Shown: positions 34,231-46,130, counted from the stretch's first letter. The stretch is 64,000 nucleotides of DNA from Chenopodium formosanum (GCA_024500155.1 CM044877.1:30441001-30505000); one strand, 5' to 3'. Notes: generated from the letters alone by a model not told the origin. Numbers and translations are program-made.

Positions 34231-36290
34231 CATCCTTATTACGTCCAAAAGAGTTCCTCGATTCCGAGTCCGACTGTCAATAAATAGATGATTTCTAAAA
34301 TCCATACGAGCACGACCGTGCATTTTTACAGTCTCGCTTTACGAGAGTCCTTGTAAACAACAAAGATACCTTCCCTAATTTAAATAGGGGGACATTTCCA
34401 GTCTTGTAATGCTACTTTTCTTACTAAGAGGACCTAGCCGCCGTTAATGCCGTTATAATCCCCTGTTACGGCAGACGTTTGACAATCATCAAAGCGGACT
34501 AGTACTCAAACAAGAAAGCTCACAATACTTGTTTTGGGGTTTTTTGTACGTACCCGAATGGAGGGTGTGTACGTCCCTCGGGAGACAGATCTGCAATGCA
34601 ACACTCGAACGGCCCGATCACCTGCAAAACAACGGACCCTGGGGGGGGGGGGCGGAGGTCTGCCTTCAACGATCAAGTCAGTGACCGAAATAATGTATTT
34701 TAGAGAGAGAAAGTAGAGAGAAGGCAAAGTAAATGTGGGAGGCATTGCCCTTGGAGAGAGAATTAGGTCCCTTGAAACTGATGTAAAGATCAGTATTTAT
34801 AGAGCATTGGGATATGTGCCTCTTAGGTTATTTAACCTTAGTAGATTGGCTTCCCACCATTTTACGGTTTCTAGGGTTGTGGGTTTAGAGCCCATTTTCA
34901 CCCTTTTATCATTGAGTCACACGTGTCATGCTCTAATTGGCTCATTGAGCGCTGAGCTTGCAGACAGGTGTCGCGGTGGCATTGGTGCACATATAGGGGG
35001 CATTTTTACCCCAAACAATACTCATGGTCAAGGAAAAAGGTTCTGATAGCAATAATGAGAAATATACTTATAACGATTTTTAATCTCTTAAAGTATTCTC
35101 ATAGGTCGATCCAATATGGTTCTAAACCAATACTTGTGCAAATAATTCATGACAATCATGTCCCAGTAGCACAAGAAACGGTGCTATAAATCAAGCTACA
35201 CACTAATCTCAACTGGTCATTAAGTCCATCATTTAAATGACCTCGATTAGGGATAATTTCCGATTATAATATTCAACGTTCACTTAATCGGTGTTTCCTT
35301 ACCAAGACTGGTCTTGATACCCTATTTTGAATATTCCAAAAATCAAATGGACTCATTATTTAATTCTAAACCACAATTAAATAGTCAACAGAGTGATTTA
35401 AATTGCATGAAATTTTAAATTACTCCAAAACCTAAATGGTTCATCTTACGATAAATGGTTTTTCCGAATGTTTTAAGAGTGACACTCTTTATAAAATATC
35501 TATAGAAATCATACCCATATCTAATATGCTTGATTTCTTTCATGAAATTGTGAATATTGTCGTTCACTTATTTCATAGGTTTAGTTATAACTTACTTTGC
35601 TAATCTTAGCATCTTCATTACTGATCACTTGCATAATAAGATGATAAAATTTAAGAGGGTCATGGATTATAAGTGATTTAGGGTTTATTATCCAAGTGAT
35701 GGATCCCACTCATTTTTATGGTTGAGATCTTCAACTTGACAACCTATAATAATTAACCTTCAACAACGATTTTTCCATAGAACATCTTCGTTATTATCGC
35801 CTTTAAGGCAACAATATTCTCAACATATATTTTAGTAGACTTCATGATGATGCTTTGATTGGGTCTCACAACGATTTGGAATACCCTAATCACTTGTGAT
35901 CATGGAAATTTACTTTAAATTCCCGCACATTACACATGGGTGCACATCCATGCATGTTACCATTCTCAAGCCACGACTCATTATTAGCTCGTGCTTATAA
36001 ACGACTTCCTTGTTAAGGATCTAATCATTGTTAAGGTTTGTGCTTGCAACATCAATTCCCAAGTTTTATTTGTTTCCACAAGTCAAGAACTCATCCTGTT
36101 ACTTATCCAAGTACTTGGATGTTCTTGGTCATAATCTAACGATCTATTACATTGATTCAGGTTGATTGGTACTTCATAAATACTTCACATGCTCTAAGCA
36201 AGTAAGTCGTGCGACTATTCCATATCATAGCGTACATGATGGATTAAGTTGCAGAGTAATTCTCAATCTTATTCCATCCATGTGACATTT
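34231..36290 (-). other. COP2 3' UTR region (excluding SL4)
   Basis: Closely similar to 57560-59050 in COP3, for example TTACGTCCA, CTGTCAATAAA and TTTCTAAAATCCAT. AT-rich, no ORF of note. The right part (35600-36290) is the degraded RNase H end of pol. Confidence 0.65.
34530..35017 (-). mobile_element. SL4: 488-bp solo LTR, TSD ATACT
   Basis: ATACT lies at 34525-34529 and 35018-35022, and COP3 has the empty site at 57865. The ends are TGTTTTGGGG and CCCCAAACA (plus strand). On the minus strand it begins TGTTTGGGGTAAAAATGCCCCC, similar to the TAT1 LTR start, and has the same length as the TAT1 5' LTR. It carries one G-box, CACGTG (34919-34924), and a minus TATAAATA at about 34792-34799. I infer a TAT1-related family. 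It holds a 12-base poly-G run at 34641-34652. Confidence 0.88.
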
Positions 36291-36627
36291 TAGCTTATTC
36301 AGTTTCACCGAGTCTTGCTTAAATTGTTCGCTATGTGATACGGTTGAAAGTCTCTTATTAGAGTCTTTCTTGTTTAACTTGGTATTTAGCCTAGCTTATA
36401 CCTAGTTCAAACTTTTACTTAGATTTATACATATGGGTCAAAAGGTTGTCAAAGTCCTTCATGTTCAACATGGTATATTTCTTTACTCATTTAAATATAT
36501 ATTTAAGTCTATATCATAGAACTTAATTCCCAATATGTACTCAGTATCGTCTTTTGCTTGGTCCACTATCGAAAATACTTTCAAATCTAAGCATTTAGCA
36601 TTTGATAGTTATTTTACAATAGGGTTC
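36291..36627 (-). pseudogene. COP2 reverse transcriptase end, decayed
   Basis: On the minus strand DTEYILGIKFYD near 36515-36550 matches the copia RT block that in COP1 reads DAKYILGIKIHQD. The rest is heavily mutated. Only this part of pol survives. Confidence 0.65.
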
Positions 36628-36949
36628 TATAAGGAGGGTGATCCCATCGTAAGGGGTACTCTCCTTAGATGCCCTTGGCCACTTAAAAGCCTAGGACTTT
36701 ACACTTGTTAGGGTGTAATAGGATTTTAATTCCTGACTGTTTGGGGGACCTTGAATTAGAATTGATTCTATTATCACGCTTTTTTTATAAGAAACAAGTA
36801 GGAGTCGCCAATGAGTTTTAGGAAAAACTCATTAACCTCGTTCATGCCTTTCTTCCATGTGGAATTCATAAAATAATTAGCACAAATCATAAGTTTATTC
36901 ATGCCCAAATTGGTCTATAAACCAGAAATTAGTTCGGGAGCGAGGGTAC
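36628..36949 (-). repeat. OGR-frag: inverted LTR end of the OGR1 family
   Basis: These 322 bases are the reverse complement of 38115-38434, the last 320 bases of the OGR1 5' LTR. The outer end reads TATAAGGAGGG on the plus strand, the LTR terminus (TGTAAGG with one change). It is therefore the 3' tip of a minus-strand element inserted in COP2. OGR1 starts directly after it. Confidence 0.88.
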
Positions 36950-36950
36950 A

Positions 36951-38434
36951 GTTGACATCTAATTTTGGCCTCCTGTCCCGACAGGAAGTGCAATGACAAT
37001 AAATAATTCCATCTTCGTGTTGGATTAAAGTGAAGAATACTTATGGATAGCAGGTTAAGCCACAAAACACAAAAGACTAGCCCAGATTAAAGAAAAGCCA
37101 AAACAAAGGTCCAATTAACTAAACCCGATCATAATTAGGCTTAAGCCCGTGCTTAAACCCTAACAGTGACAGATTAAGGAGCGTCTAGGTTAAAACTTAG
37201 TGCTGCCGCAGAAAAAACCGCTCGCATCTCACAAAGTCACGCTGGGCTGCCGCGCGCAACTATTTTAGTTGTGCGCGACACCTTGCGCAACTTTCAGAGT
37301 TGTGCTGCGGAAGATTTGTAATAATTCAAAAATTATACAGAAAATATAAAATCGAATCTTACCATAAAGCCGCACGCAAGACCTATAGTTGCGCTGCACA
37401 TAGCAGCGCAACTTTATAACTTGCGCTGGGTTGCCGCGCGCAACTTCATCTGTTGCGCGCGACACCTGCTGCGGCAGATTTCTCGAAACCCTAAACCTAA
37501 TCCTTCTCTATAAATACGAGCTTAAACCGAGGCTTCAACGGACAAAAATTAACTTAAAACTCTGGCGAAATAACTTGTGAACTTGTGCAACCTAGCCCTC
37601 TAGTCCTAAACACTCACCCTTTCGTACTTTGTTACTACGGTGGAGGTTCCCCAACAAGAATGTTTCCATAAGTGTTCTAAACGGAGATCTAGAAAAGAGA
37701 AGTGGTAAATTCCCGAGCACTTAGTTAAATCACCTTTATTTTTTTTGTTTAAATGGACTTTAATTAATTAATTAGTGTTGTTTGATCACTTTTAAAATAA
37801 TTAATTAATCAAATCCACATAATATCTTGCGTTAAATAAAGACTAGAATTGAATTAAATAATTGTTGGTTGATCACCTAAGCCAAGGCAAATCTTGTTTA
37901 TTTATTGTTCTTTCACAAATATTATTAAATAAGAATAACGATTTTGCAATGTAATTCTTACGTGAATTAGTGCTTGTAAATAAAATAACCTAACATAGTT
38001 TTAGGTATCGCGTTGCATATATTGTTTGGTGATGAAATTGTGAAAAAGGAAGAGCTAGTAGAGGCCGTACTAGGGCTAGGATGACGATTTCCCTCTAAAA
38101 AGAACATTATCTTAGTACCCTCGCTCCCGAACTCAATTCTGGTTTATAGACCAATTTGGCCATGGGTAAACTTATGATTTGTGCTAATTATTCCTTGAAC
38201 TCCACATGTAAGAAAGGCATGAACGAGGTTTATGAGTTTTCCCTAAACTTATTAGCGACTCCTACTTCTTTCTTATAAAAAAGCGTGATGATGGAATCAA
38301 TTCTAATTCAAGATCCCCCAAACAGTCAGGAATTCAAATCCTACTACACCTTAACAAGTATAAAGTCCTAGGGTTTTAAGTGGCCAAGGGCATTTAAGGA
38401 GAGTAACCCTTACGATGGGATCACCCTCCTTACA
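36951..38434 (+). repeat. OGR1 5' LTR (about 1484 bp)
   Basis: Starts near 36951 (GACATCTAATTTTGGCC, the first bases degraded) and ends CCTCCTTACA at 38434, followed by the primer binding site. The first 60-70 bases match the 3' LTR stub at 56127-56200. A TATAAATA box lies at 37509-37516. Hairpin words lie at 37252-37476. Confidence 0.88.
37252..37516 (+). promoter_or_regulatory. OGR1 LTR promoter region: GC hairpin words and TATA
   Basis: Inverted words GCGCGCAAC/GTTGCGCGC occur at 37436-37460 (9-bp stem, extendable by one, seven-base loop). A variant pair lies around 37253-37280 and single arms at 37367-37430. TATAAATA follows at 37509-37516. Confidence 0.78.
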
Positions 38435-38435
38435 G

Positions 38436-38453
38436 TGGCGACTCCGCTAGGGA
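38436..38453 (+). other. OGR1 primer binding site
   Basis: TGGCGACTCCGCTAGGGA lies one base after the LTR end. Confidence 0.88.
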
Positions 38454-39362
38454 CTTAGAGGTTACATGATTAATTCGTAGTTATGGTCCAAGGTATCCAA
38501 AACTAGGTTGCCTATGGGTTGTAACTAGAGTTAACTTGAATATTCTCTAGCTAGAGAGCGAGACTTGAACGCATAATATCTTCCTTTTGCACAAAAGTAA
38601 AAACCAAACAAGCAACATTGCATCATGCATAAGCATAGCACACTTAAACCATTGGGGATTGGCTCATTGACTAGGGGTCGCCAACACTAGGCGTCTATCC
38701 CAAAATCAATAACAATCATCCCACCCATATCACCAACAAAATGTTGGGAGGGCGATGTCATGGGTTAACACGTTGAGTGATTGATTTATGCATCGTTTCT
38801 TAAGATATGGTACCTTTGGACACCCAAGCCTTTTTTGACATTAGAATGGCATTGCGTGAATCTTTACTTATAACATGCTTATGTGATTATGTGACTATGT
38901 GCAACATGTTAGGATAGTCTTCTTTTTCTTTTTTTAGTTTGGTTTAGGTTCCCAATTACGAAGTTTTCTCTTCTTGATTTAGCGTCATATTCAAAAGGAT
39001 AACATAAAAAAAAAAAAAAAGAAAAAAAGGGTCAAATAAAATAATCGATTAAAAAAAACGCTTGAATTAAAAAAAATACTACGAGCAGGTGGCACGCGCA
39101 ACTCAAGAAGTTGTGCGACCCCTCCCAGCGCAAGTTATTTTGTTGTGCGCGACAACCGCGCGCAACTTAGTGACTTGCGCGCGCCCACTGGACGAGTCAA
39201 TTTTGATTTCTTTAAAAACAAATTGACTCGTCCGAACAATATCTTCATTGAAGAATTGTTAAGGGTGATGTTATCCGTTTGAGTATATTTTGCATCTTTT
39301 TTCTTTTTTTTTTTCCTTTCAAAAGCTAACGTATCGATTTACCTATCCTTTCGTACTCCTTT
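38454..39362 (+). other. OGR1 leader
   Basis: Non-coding. It holds a third set of the GC words at 39086-39190 (CGCGCAACT, TTGTGCGCGACAA, CCGCGCGCAAC) and, at 39193-39230, a spaced inverted repeat GGACGAGTCAATTT/AAATTGACTCGTCC. No Ogre-type extra ORF is visible before gag. Confidence 0.7.
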
Positions 39363-39840
39363 ATGGCCCGTTTTCCAGCTTGGGAAAGAGGACCCTCGGG
39401 AAATCGCATTCTACATTTACCACCCAAAGATCAACCCCTTTCAAACCACTTTCATTCGACAACTAATCCTAGTCCAATAACAATGGCAACCGTCGAAGAA
39501 CTTCAACAAGAGATTCATTGTATAAGAGAGGAAAAAGCTCAAGAGGCCGAGGAGAGGAGAATTAAGAAGATGGAAAATGCTGAAAAAGAAAAAAGTTGAA
39601 GCATTAGCCTTACAAAAAAAGATGGAGCAACTATCTATCAAAGAAAAGTCGTTAGAGAAGCTAGTTCTTTGTTCTACAATGGGGAACAAGTACTTTAATG
39701 CTGAAAAGTTTGCTCCTCCCCTAGGACTTGTTTTACAAGAAAAGTTCGTAGCTACGGACTTGCCAATATTTAAGGTGACCAATAATCCACAAAATCACTT
39801 AATGTGTTTTACTGGCACTATGGCACTACAGGAAGTTGAT
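39363..39840 (+). pseudogene. OGR1 gag, N-terminal part
   Basis: ATG at 39363, or possibly the internal ATG at 39483 (MATVEELQQEIHCIREEKAQ), opens a coiled-coil N-terminus. A frameshift near 39580-39595 moves to a frame reading KVEALALQKKMEQL, then the capsid start (LPIFKVTNNPQNHLM). It stops at the SL3 insertion after Glu-Val-Asp. The same frame resumes at 42289. Confidence 0.8.
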
Positions 39841-42283
39841 TGACGAGGGAATAAACGCGTCGTCAATTGTCTATCCCTAGATCAAATACAATTTATACAA
39901 CCTAAATAAACCTAATACGAGTATAAGGCAAGCATAGGGGTTGAACCACAGAGAACGAATAAACACCACCAAATGTTATCGACAAATAAGCTAGTCCGGA
40001 ATAGGAGATAAATAAACTAAAGTCTAAAGATGCTAAAACAACAAATAAAACACTAAGGGAAATGATTTAGGTATAGCATTCACTTGAACATAAACAAAGG
40101 CATAGAAATTGAATTAATTATGAACTAAACATGCATGAATATCGATGTAAAGGGTCCAATCTACCTGCCTTCCGGGGTCAATTGGCTTCTCCTAACATAG
40201 CCTCTATGTTTCCACACTAGAACCATATACTAGGAGGTACTACTAAATAACAATCGATAGTAATGAACCTTAACAAAGTCAACTTTCGTTCCTTGTTAGC
40301 AAAGATTCACCTTTAATCAACCAACAATGTGCACTTGCAAGAAGATTAAAGAATATCAAGCATATAAAGAATTTAATCACAAATAAATCAATTCTAAACC
40401 CTAGAACATGCTCAAGATCCAACTACACCACAACCATCCCCTTAATGGGAAAATTAGTCACTAATCATGCTAATAACAAGATTAATTAACAAATAATCAA
40501 GAATAAACATGATTAACAAGCAATACCAACAACTAAAATAATAATCAAAATAAAGCAAATAAAAATACAGGAGAGAGAGTTAGAGATTCTCATTGATTGA
40601 ATGTGAAAATCTATAATCAAGATGAGCAATCTTGCTCTTCAATATCCGAGCTCAACAATGGTGAAACCCTTACTTTCTCTCTCTAAACTATCCTAATTCT
40701 ACCCTAAACCTAGAGAGAGAAGCTCTCCTAAAACTAATTAGAGAGTAGAATAGATGGTAATTGTTTTTCTAATTACCCTCAAAATGGGTATTTATACTAA
40801 GTTAGAAAAAATAGAAAAAGAAAAGAAAAGAAAAATAAAAAGGAAAAATAAAATAAGAAAACTAGACATAAAAATAAAAGAAAGAAATAAGAAATTGGGA
40901 AAATAAAACAAAGAAATAAAAATAAAAGAAAAGGAAAATAAAATAAATAAAACCACAAATCCCACCAAAACAATCAGCTTCTTTTATTCGATTGAGCTGC
41001 TCCGAATTATCATCTTCACCATTCACGCATGAGCCTTCAAGCCATCACCATCGATCACCTTCAATCGTGGCCGTCGAAATTTAATACGAACCCCTATTCA
41101 CGAGCAAGGCACGTGAGAATTAAGGAATTCAAGACCCACGAAGGAGCGGCCGCGGCTAGGCATCTCCTTGGCATCTACCGAAACTTGGAGAAGGATGGAA
41201 GGACCCAAGGCCACGCCCGCGGCATCAGCAGCCGCGCCCGCGGTGGTTTTGGTAGCTTCTTGCTGCGGGAATTTGCGATTTGATTGCGGATTGGTGGCTG
41301 CTCTGAGTTGCGATGGTCAGGTGAAATGGTGGTGTTTGGTGGTTGTTACGGGGTGTTGGTGAGGGGCTGCTGTGGTGCAGTTGCTGGTGATGTTGTTGGC
41401 GGTTGCGCGTTGGTGTGAGAACAGGGGGTAGTGGTGGCTGTGATGCGTGGTAGAGCTGTGGGTTTTCATGGCTAGTGGTGGTTGAAATGGGTGTTGGTTG
41501 GACGGTGGAACAGGGGAGGTTCTAGGTGTTGAATGGCTGCGATAAGTGGATGTTGGTGTGCGCTGTTGCGGCTGCTAGGTGGTAATTGGTGGGGGTTTGG
41601 GTGGTTTGTGAATTGAGGTGGCTGGTGGTCAGGCGTGAGGTTGTTGTTGGTTGGAGAATATTGGATGTGAATTGGAGCAGGGCAGGAAGGAGATGGGGAG
41701 TTGATGTGGGTTGTTTTGATGTGGTGGAGGATGAGGGGAATAGAGAGGAGGAGTGTGGTGAAGGATAAGGGGCAGCAGGTTAGTGTGTTGCGGCAGTGGA
41801 GCTGGCAGCATGCTCATGAAATGGGGCTTGGGCATTTGACTCAAATTAAAACACGAACTCACTTGACACGAAACCCGAACACCTACACACAAAACCGAGA
41901 AGGATTAGGACAAAGAAAAAAAGAATAAAATAAAATGAAAATAAATAAAGGACAAAATAAAACAAAACCAAGACAAATGAAATAAAATAAATAAAATAGA
42001 AATAAATAAAATGAAATAAAAAATAAGAGACATAAAACTAAACTAATAAAAATAAAACAAAAACTATACAAGCAAATAAAGTAAAATAAAATACGAGAAT
42101 AAACTAAAATTAATAAAATAAAGAAAATAAACTAAAATTCTCTAAAATTACCAAAATAAACTAGAAACTTTATTAAAGACTTTATTAAAGAGAAAACAAG
42201 AGAATAAAAGGAAAATAAGGGAAAATAAACACGGAAATAACTCTAAAACTACTACCTAAGAGTGACATAAATCTCACTCATCA
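39841..42283 (-). mobile_element. SL3: solo LTR (2443 bp), TSD TTGAT
   Basis: TTGAT lies at 39836-39840 and 42284-42288. The ends are TGACGAGGG and CTCATCA (plus strand). Removing it rejoins the gag frame exactly. A minus TATAAATA lies at about 40788-40797, a CGCCCGCGG word pair at 41211-41245 and a GT-rich (plus-strand) tract at 41280-41830. The terminal hairpin AGTGA..TCACT is at 42261-42278. ORFs in the GT-rich tract are low-complexity. Same family as SL1 and SL2. Confidence 0.95.
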
Positions 42284-42288
42284 TTGAT

Positions 42289-43609
42289 CCTAAGCTCTAT
42301 GCTTTGACTTTCCCTTTATCACTAGACCCAACCGCGAGAGAGCGGTACTATAGGCTAGATCAAAAATTTAAAGCAAAATGGGAAGATGTAGTTTCGGCTT
42401 TCATCACCCAATACGAGAGTAAAGTAGAGTTCAAGTCAACTTTACGTGAACTCGAGATGCTTAAGCAAGGCGACGATGAAGGTTTCCTTGCTTTCTATGG
42501 TAGATGGCGAGAAAAGGCGGCCCACCTTGCCCAAAGGCCTCCTAAACTCAAGTTAGTACAAAAATTCATTGACAATTGTCATGAAAAGTACAACAAACAT
42601 CTTGGTTTAGACACTTTTCAAAAGGTCTATTCTGTTGCTACTAGGATTGAAGATGATCTTGCTAAGGAAAAAGCAAACAAACCTCATTATCATCATCAAC
42701 CTAATAATAACTACAAGAAGGGGAATGATAATGCATCATCCTTTATTGACGTATTTGCGACTTCCACGCAATAAAATAACACGAATCGATATGATGATCA
42801 TAGGAAAAGATGGACAAAAGAGAAAAAATTTACTTCATTTCTTGTAAGCTATAAATAATTGCTAGAAAAACTAAATAAAAAAGGCTTACTTGCCCCATCA
42901 GGGCCAACACCACCCACTCCACCAGAAAAGAGGTTTCCTCAATGGAATGGTAGTGCTTATTGTGCTTATCATAGGCGTTGGACACGATATTGAACGTTTC
43001 TATGTTTTAAAGCACAAAATACAAGATTTAGTAGATGATGGGATAAATCCCATGCCTAAACCTAACAATAATGCATCCCTCTTAGGGGTGTTTCACATCG
43101 AGGAAGACCATATGGGAAGTGACACGTTCAATCCTTTGTACTATATCACACCCATAGGAGAACCTTTATCCACAATACTCATAGGGGCAACTAATGAAGT
43201 ATGTGGACTATGGGACGACGACTTTAAAGACTTATATGTCTCTAAGTATGCCAGCGTCCCACCTCCATCTTGTTTGCAAAATGAAACAAATGGAACGCTT
43301 GATTGGGATCATTTCTTAAGGAAATTACAAGACTTATCTAATCTCTCCTTGGATGAACAATGGCATAAAGCACAACTCATGGAGCATCTTGAAATGGAGG
43401 CACATCCAAAATCTCTAGAAGAAAGTTCGTTTATGATTCCTATGACTAACCCAAATGAGATAGATCATTTAACTCGTTCTGGGCGAGTCTACCAAGCACC
43501 ACCACCAAATGGATCTTTGACCACACAAAATCAAACTCAAGGTCAAACACAAAATACAATACCACCTCCACTTGAGGTGGAAGATCCATTGGTTAAACAA
43601 CTTTTCTAA
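42289..43609 (+). pseudogene. OGR1 gag, C-terminal part
   Basis: The capsid continues (FPLSLDPTARERYYRLDQKF, SAFITQYESKVEF, GFLAFYGRWREKAA) to 42771. A degraded zinc knuckle follows near 42960-43030: YCAYHRR in one frame and GHDIERFYVLKHKIQDLVDD in another, with the last Cys replaced by Phe. A proline- and glutamine-rich tail ends at 43609. Frame breaks lie near 42780-42890 and inside the knuckle. Confidence 0.83.
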
Positions 43610-44556
43610 TCCAAGGCGAATGTTAGCATTTGGGAACTCCTAAGTACTTCTAAAGAACATAGGAATTCTGCAATGAACGCTCTAACGGCTTTGTCTGTAA
43701 GTACAGACACAAACCCTCAGGATCTCGTTAGCTTGCTTACTAGCAAAAAATCCGACAAGTCAATCGTTTTCACTAATGATGATTTGCCTTTAAAGGACAT
43801 TACCCACAACAATGCGTTATACTTAATTGTGGGATGCAAGGGATACAACATCCCTTTAACTTTGGTAGACAATGGGTCGGTTGTAAACGTATGCCGATTA
43901 CGAACGGCAAAATACTTAGGCCTAAATCCAGAAAAAGATTTCCAATCAACAAAACAAAGCATAAGGGCCTATGACTATTCGAGAAGATCGGTGTGTGGAA
44001 CTGTTAAGCTACCAATTACCACAGGTCCAATTCAAAAGATGGTTGAATCCATGTTATGGACATAAAACCTACATTCAACCTTTTACTTGGACGTCCTTGG
44101 ATACACGAGCTTGGTGCAATACCATCCTCACTTCATCAAATGATTAGGTTGAACTATCAAGGGCTTCCTATGACTATACATGCTTCTCCACTCAAAATAG
44201 CAATAAATGATCAATCATTCTTAGAAATAAACCATGATAATGATGAAGAGGACATGTGGGGATTTATCATGGAGCCAATCTTCACAATCGAAATGGAAGA
44301 AGACTTGGAAGAACTATTCAAGCTTGATCCATATTCCACTCGGATAGTAAACATCTTGCTCAAGAGTAGTTACTTTCTTGGGATGCCTTTGGGAATAGGA
44401 ATGAAGAAATCTCTCTTACTTCCTATCCCAAAGAAAAGCTTCTCCTTTGGATTGGGATATAAACCAACGAAAGAAGAATTAGAGTCTCACGATGCCAAAA
44501 ACAAAGCACGTAGAGACAATAATAAGAAAGGGATAATCACTTTTTTTCCATCCTAG
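43610..44556 (+). pseudogene. OGR1 aspartic protease
   Basis: LYLIVGCKGYNIPLTLVDNG then SVVNVCRLRTAKYLGL is the protease loop, with Asp-Asn-Gly in place of the usual Asp-Thr/Ser-Gly, a form seen in Tat/Ogre elements. FNLLLGRPWIHELGAIPSSL lies in a second frame after 44056, so a frameshift separates flap from core. The stretch to 44556 (LGMPLGIGMKKSL, FSFGLGYKPTKEEL) is the glycine-rich segment common before Ogre/Tat RT. Confidence 0.8.
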
Positions 44557-45272
44557 CTATCAACAAACCTTTAATGGACAATTCATTAGGGAGGGAGAAG
44601 ATTAACCATGCTATGACTTTCCGGAACCCTTAGTTTTAGAAGGAATCAAGAAGCATGGATTTGAGATATTTCATGATTGCTACTTCTTGGATGATGATCT
44701 TAGTATCGTTAAATCAAAACACCCAACTCTAGGGTGTTATGATGGCCAAGCATTTAACTTGCTATTTGGACTAGAGCAAAATCATGTCGCAACAATGACC
44801 AATTAAAATGCCATTCAAGATGAAGCCTTTGACCCAACCTCGTTGATCAACCCTTCAAACAAAACTTTTGAGCATGAATGGAGGAAATCTTTCAAATGAT
44901 AAACTGGAGATCGTCATAGGCGAAGGCAAGATATTTGAAGAATCGGATGATGAATCTATTGTAGACTCTAGGGAAGCTGAAAATCTAGGCCTTATGGCCA
45001 TTACTGAGTCTTTATTTTCTAGTTCTAAGGACGAAGATCCCAAAAAGGATTCTTCTCTTGATGTACTCTCTTTTGATTTTAATAATATGAGCTCTATTTC
45101 CGAGTATATGCCATTTCTTGAATCTTTTGAATGCTCTAACAATCAATCTAATGAAGATGATAACATTAATAAATTGGTTGAATTAATGAATGAACGAGAA
45201 CAAAAGAACTCTATTGTTGAAGAAACTGAAATAGTTAATATATGAACTAACGAAAATAAGAGAGAAGTCAAA
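44557..45272 (+). pseudogene. OGR1 protease-RT linker
   Basis: An acidic, serine-rich open segment (44868-45242) without a recognisable domain, typical of the linker before RT in this group. The sequence 44557-44867 is broken coding sequence of the same linker. Confidence 0.6.
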
Positions 45273-46130
45273 ATTAGCTTAACTCTAAATCTGGAAGAGC
45301 GATCGACCCTCATATCGACGCTAAAAGAATTCAAAGACTTGTTCGCTTGGTCATACAAGGACATGATTGGAATAGATAGGGAAATCGCGGAACATACCAT
45401 TCTCTTGAACCCTACTTCTAAACCAGTAAAACAAAAACTTCGAAGAATGAAACCTAATGTCGCATTAAAAATAAAAGAAGAAGTTCAAAAACAATTGGAT
45501 ACTGGTTTTATTCGCGTATGTAATTAGCCAGAATGGGTAGCGAACATCGTTCCAGTTCCTAAAAAGGATGGACGAGTTTTTACGTGTGTCAACTTTAGGG
45601 ATCTTAATAAAGCTAGCCCTAAAGACGATTTTCCTCTACCACATATTGATATATTGGTAGATAACACGGCTGAACATGCGATGTTATCCTTTATGGATGG
45701 ATATGCAGGTTACAACCAAATTTTAATGGAAAAAGAAGATGAAGAAAAGACATGCTTTATTATCCCTTGAGGTACGTATTGCTACACAATTATGCCATCT
45801 GGTTTAAAAAATGCAAGAGCTACGTACCAAAGAACGGCTACGACTCTCTTGCATGATATGATGCATAAAGAATTAGAAGTGTATGTGGATAATATGATAG
45901 TGAAGTCCAAAGATAGAATGGGACATATAAAAGCTTTAAGCAAATTTTTTACTCGCATAAAAGAATATAAAATGCGATTGAGTCCACAAAAATGCGCCTT
46001 CGGAGTCACTTCTGGTAAGTTACTTAGATACGTAGTAAGCACACGTGGCATCAAGATCAATCCCTCTAAAATAAAGGCAATTGTTGACATGCCTCCCCTT
46101 CAAACATAAAAAGAAATTAGGGGATTCCTT
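45273..46130 (+). pseudogene. OGR1 reverse transcriptase
   Basis: Blocks in order: FKDLFAWSYKDMIGIDREIA, KPVKQKLRRMKP, PEWVANIVPVPKKDGRV, NFRDLNKASPKDDFPLPHID, FMDGYAGYNQI and IMPSGLKNARATYQR. The active site at 45882-45893 reads Tyr-Val-Asp-Asn, so the second catalytic aspartate is lost (G to A). Stops at 45525-45527 and 45768-45770 replace family tryptophans, and one near 46107 replaces a glutamine. The frame is otherwise continuous. Confidence 0.9.

Larger units (their letters stand above)
31276..36627 (-). mobile_element. COP2: truncated copia element (3' LTR plus end of pol)
   Basis: Minus strand. It has an LTR at 31276-32500, then 3' UTR and a decayed RT/RNase H end, cut at 36627 by OGR-frag. 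Two solo LTRs (SL2, SL4) lie inside. COP3 (56201-59050) is a homologous copy without these insertions and so serves as the empty site: both insertion points are continuous there. Confidence 0.82.

Noticed and set aside
36628..38434. Inverted repeat as a MITE or foldback transposon
   Set aside because: One arm is the end of the OGR1 LTR next to its primer binding site, and the outer end of the other is an LTR terminus, so LTR nesting explains it.
39193..39230. Spaced inverted repeat around GACTCGTCC in the OGR1 leader as an independent transposon
   Set aside because: Too short, no target duplication, and it sits in the leader beside the GC word cluster.
41586..41928. Overlapping ORFs on both strands
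   Set aside because: By-products of the GT-rich tract in SL3; no motif and no conserved frame with SL1.
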